Made by a program: the position numbers and the translations under genes | Notes under the pieces: model-generated | What the model saw: the letters and a program-made list of their open reading frames with translations, nothing else | Database searches by the model: none | What the model was told of the DNA's origin: nothing | Source: Pengzhenrongella sicca | GTDB lineage: Bacteria > Actinomycetota > Actinomycetes > Actinomycetales > Cellulomonadaceae | Reading direction: 5' to 3' | Assembly: GCF_017569225.1 (NCBI RefSeq) | Contig: NZ_CP071868.1 | Span: 3,534,001-3,598,000, forward strand | DNA: 64,000 bases | Part shown: positions 62,401 to 64,000 of the stretch, piece after piece | Position numbering within the stretch: position 1 is the stretch's first letter | Layout: the number at the start of each line of letters is the position of its first letter

Positions 62401-64000
62401 TCGTTGCTCGAGCTGTTCGAGGTGCCGGACGAGCTGCCGAAGCCGACGATCTTGCCGCCGGTGGTCGAGGTGGTCGTGAACCACGCCTCGACCGAGAAGC
62501 GGTTGGAGCCGACGGCGGACTTTGTCGCGGCCGCGCGCGACGTCGACGAGCCGGTGAACCGTGCGGCCCGGTTGCTGTCGCCGGTGAGCGCGCCGGTCAC
62601 CGCGCGCGTCACCCCCGAGCCCACGGACGCGCTGCCCCAGGCGGTCAGGTCTGCCGTCTGGCCCGAGTTCTCGGCGAGCCGCCAGTACGCGGCGGGGTTG
62701 TCGCCGAGGATCTCGGCCGCGTAGGTGCTCAGCGGGCCGGCGCTCGCCCCGGCGACGGTGACGCTCACGGTCGAGGACGTCACGGAGTTGCCGAACGGGT
62801 CGGACGCCGTCACCTTGTAGGTGTGGGCGCTGCCGTTGGCGAGCCCGGAGTCCGAGAAGGACACCCGCGGCAGCTGCCACGGCAGCGAGTTGGCCTTGAC
62901 CGAGTAGATCGGCGTCGTCTCGTTGTCGCGGTACACGTCGTAGGTGAGGGTCTCGTTGTCCTGGTCCCAGTTGGTCTGCCAGGACACCTGCGCGGTGCCC
63001 GCGGCCCGGGACAGCGCCGCCGGAGCCATAGCGGTGCTGCTGAGCTTGAGCGGCAGGACGTTGGTGGACTTCGCGCTCACGGCCATGCGGGCCAGGCCCT
63101 GCTGGCCGGAGCCGTTCACGGTCGGGAACTCGCCGCCGTACAGGACGTAGTCGGCGTTCCCCGTGACCTGCCAGGTCGCCTGGCCCTGGCCCGTGTAGGA
63201 GCCGACGGTGAAGTCCGGGTAGTAGGCGAGCTGGGCCGGGGCCCGGTAGCCCGCCCAGTTGTAGTACGAGGAGCTCGTGCTCGGCGTGATCGTCGAGACC
63301 GCCTGCTTGGAGAACGCCAGACCGTGCTTCCAGTTCGACTCGGGGTAGGCCCCGATGTTCTGGCAGTTGTGGATGTGCCCGACGACGTACACGCTCGAGC
63401 CGCCGGGGTTGGCGAACACCGAGTACGTGTCGCCGCGGCAGTCCTCGACCCACTCGATCTCGCCGGTGTTCGGGTCGGCCGCGAACGTGCCCTCGAGGTT
63501 CCCCGCGCTCGTGGCGTCCTTGATGTAGGCGAACCCGGTGCCGTAGATGAGGGTGCCGTCGGTCTGGAGAGACTGGATGCCCGCGCCGGCGCCCCAGTTC
63601 TTGATCACCGAGTTCGCGGCCCACGGCAGCACCGCGGCCGTGGTCGTCGACACGGCGCCCGACCCGAGTGCCGGGATCCCGCCGAGCATCGTGAAGCGGC
63701 CGCCCACGATCAGCCTGCTGTTGTCCGGGCTGAGCACGAGCGCGTCGACCTGGAGCGACTGCGCCGAGACGGCCCAGGACAGCAGCGCGCCGGTGGTCGA
63801 GCTCATGGCCGCGAGCCGGTTGCGGGTGGCGCCCGTGACCGTGTTGAAGTTCCCCGCGAAGTAGATGGTGCTGGGCGTGGACACGATGGCCCGGACGGCG
63901 GCGTTGGCCCCGACCGTGAAGCCAGGCACGCGCAGGCCGGTCGCCCGGTCGAGCACGACGATGCGGTTCTGGGGCGAGCCGTTGACGTAGGTGAAGTCGC
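59478..64000 (-). CDS. Giant secreted propeller/FnIII/LamG/multi-PKD protein, start outside the window
   Basis: At least 1506 residues are visible; the frame runs off the right edge (first residues DFTYVNGSPQNR), so the N-terminus is missing. Order from the right: propeller (64000 to about 63060, VGGRFTMLGG), FnIII (to about 62740), LamG (about 62710-62060, GQWHHVVATLG), PKD 1 and 2 (about 62040-61540), a DAFGRTV module (about 61530-60880), PKD 3-5 (about 60870-60130) and a second DAFGRTV module (60120-59481). It is a paralogue of the gene at 55998 with four extra PKDs and one extra module. No anchor motif is seen at the C-terminus. Substrate and role are unknown; adhesion or glycan binding is likely. 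Confidence 0.85.
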   Translation of the reverse strand, partial: DFTYVNGSPQNRIVVLDRATGLRVPGFTVGANAAVRAIVSTPSTIYFAGNFNTVTGATRNRLAAMSSTTGALLSWAVSAQSLQVDALVLSPDNSRLIVGGRFTMLGGIPALGSGAVSTTTAAVLPWAANSVIKNWGAGAGIQSLQTDGTLIYGTGFAYIKDATSAGNLEGTFAADPNTGEIEWVEDCRGDTYSVFANPGGSSVYVVGHIHNCQNIGAYPESNWKHGLAFSKQAVSTITPSTSSSYYNWAGYRAPAQLAYYPDFTVGSYTGQGQATWQVTGNADYVLYGGEFPTVNGSGQQGLARMAVSAKSTNVLPLKLSSTAMAPAALSRAAGTAQVSWQTNWDQDNETLTYDVYRDNETTPIYSVKANSLPWQLPRVSFSDSGLANGSAHTYKVTASDPFGNSVTSSTVSVTVAGASAGPLSTYAAEILGDNPAAYWRLAENSGQTADLTAWGSASVGSGVTRAVTGALTGDSNRAARFTGSSTSRAAATKSAVGSNRFSVEAWFTTTSTTGGKIVGFGSSSGTSNSSSNDRHVYMRADGTLTFGVYPGEVRTVTTPASYNDGQWHHVVATLGADGMKLYVDGAERAADATTISAQPYTGYWRIGGDALSSTWPGAAGENFVGDIDDVAVYGRALPASQVAIHYGTGQSGAIPNLPPTAAFTADPGVLTASFDASASTDFEGPIAGYAWDFGDGQSGTGVSATHAYDVGGTYTVTLTVTDSGGTTNATSQQVVVRAPNVLPVASFTATNTDLTAAFDATSSTDSDGTIPTYAWTFGDGSTGTGATTTHTYAAAGTYPVTLTVTDNDGGSDGADGEVTVTAPTAGVVASDAFGRTVSNGFGSADLGGAWATTSGVTSVASGTGRLQLGAASSTVSARLPGVSGTQLTTRVTESWSKRPNGSGGWLLVRGRITTGGEYRLRVGHTFSGAVTARLVRTTAAGVETSITTDLTVPGLTYTTGTTLKAAFEVTGTSPTTLRAKVWVGSGVEPAGWLIEATDTTAALQAAGHTGVAALLSSSTTNGPVTVQVDNFTVDGPFSTTNVSPVASFTAATTGLTADVDAAASSDPDGTIAGYAWSFGDGSTGTGATASHTYATAGTFTITLTVTDSGGATATTTRQVSVEPVNQVPIASFTAASSLLTADVDATGSSDPDGTIAGYAWSFGDGGTATGATASHAYTAGGTYTITLTVTDNSGATATTTRDVTVALANVPPTASFTATATGLSAAVDAAGSSDPDGTISSYAWTFGDGATATGVTASHDYASTGTYTVTLTVTDSDGATATTTRDLSVAPVPTALATDAFGRTVASGLGDADLGGAWTATAGATSVSGGAGRLALSGVNVTASARLPGISGTTLTTRVVESWDKRPAGSGGWFLLRGRITTGGEYRLRINHRSNGVVTARVMRTNSAGTETAITTELTVPGVTYAAGTGVTLLFEVSTTTTTSLRAKVWATGTSEPAAWLISATDSTAALQGSGHTGVAALTSSTATNAPITVSIDDYTVTQPAP

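Overview
The window is chromosomal DNA of a high-GC actinobacterium. The evidence is the very GC-rich third codon positions, a mycothiol S-conjugate amidase, an FtsB/DUF501/Ppx block after enolase, and many GTG starts and ATGA or TGATG gene overlaps. Gene content and order look most like Cellulomonadaceae or other Micrococcales, but that placement is inference from family knowledge, not from a marker gene. Nothing marks a plasmid, prophage, CRISPR array or insertion sequence. Coding density is about 95 percent and no gap exceeds 300 bases.

Layout. 1-5.1 kb: carbonic anhydrase end, fumarase, PhoH/PIN ATPase, short-chain Z-prenyl synthase and hemolysin-III protein. 5.1-19 kb: a block resembling the mycobacterial Rv1077-Rv1086 neighbourhood (Z-prenyl synthase, hlyIII, mca with a small membrane protein, DUF4307, greA, cystathionine gamma-synthase, cystathionine beta-synthase). 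It is expanded here with a nitrilase-family enzyme, ilvA, an AI-2E-type permease, msrA, an FKBP/nitroreductase pair and a hydrolase/TetR pair. 19-23.2 kb: ABC exporter and a NarL-type two-component system. 23.3-24.9 kb: a frameshifted DUF222/HNH gene. 24.9-28.5 kb: the 2-methylcitrate cycle operon prpD-prpB-prpC. 28.6-34.3 kb: an MpaB-like protein and a lipoprotein/adaptor/ATPase/permease exporter operon. 34.5-39.9 kb: eno, ftsB-like, DUF501, ppx, type II NADH dehydrogenase and a tRNA gene with anticodon UAA. 40-43 kb: transhydrogenase pntAa-Ab-B. 43-48.1 kb: diguanylate cyclase, mazG, SurA-like lipoprotein and a membrane acyltransferase. 48.2-51.8 kb: mfd. 52-55.9 kb: two glycosyltransferases, a CDP-alcohol phosphotransferase and a cytidylyltransferase, probably for a surface glycopolymer. 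56-64 kb: two very large secreted propeller/FnIII/LamG/PKD paralogues, the second running off the right edge.

How the genes work together. Fumarase, the methylcitrate cycle, NDH-2, transhydrogenase and enolase form a central-carbon and redox backbone. Cystathionine gamma-synthase and beta-synthase, Mca and MsrA handle sulfur and thiol redox. The right end is devoted to the cell surface.

The most unusual observations are a class I (short variable arm) tRNA with a UAA anticodon; a set of starts with a -10-like hexamer exactly 6 nt before the start codon and no Shine-Dalgarno (leaderless candidates); nested inverted repeats after hlyIII; short tandem repeats of gene 3' ends across the stop codon; and module duplication in the giant secreted proteins.
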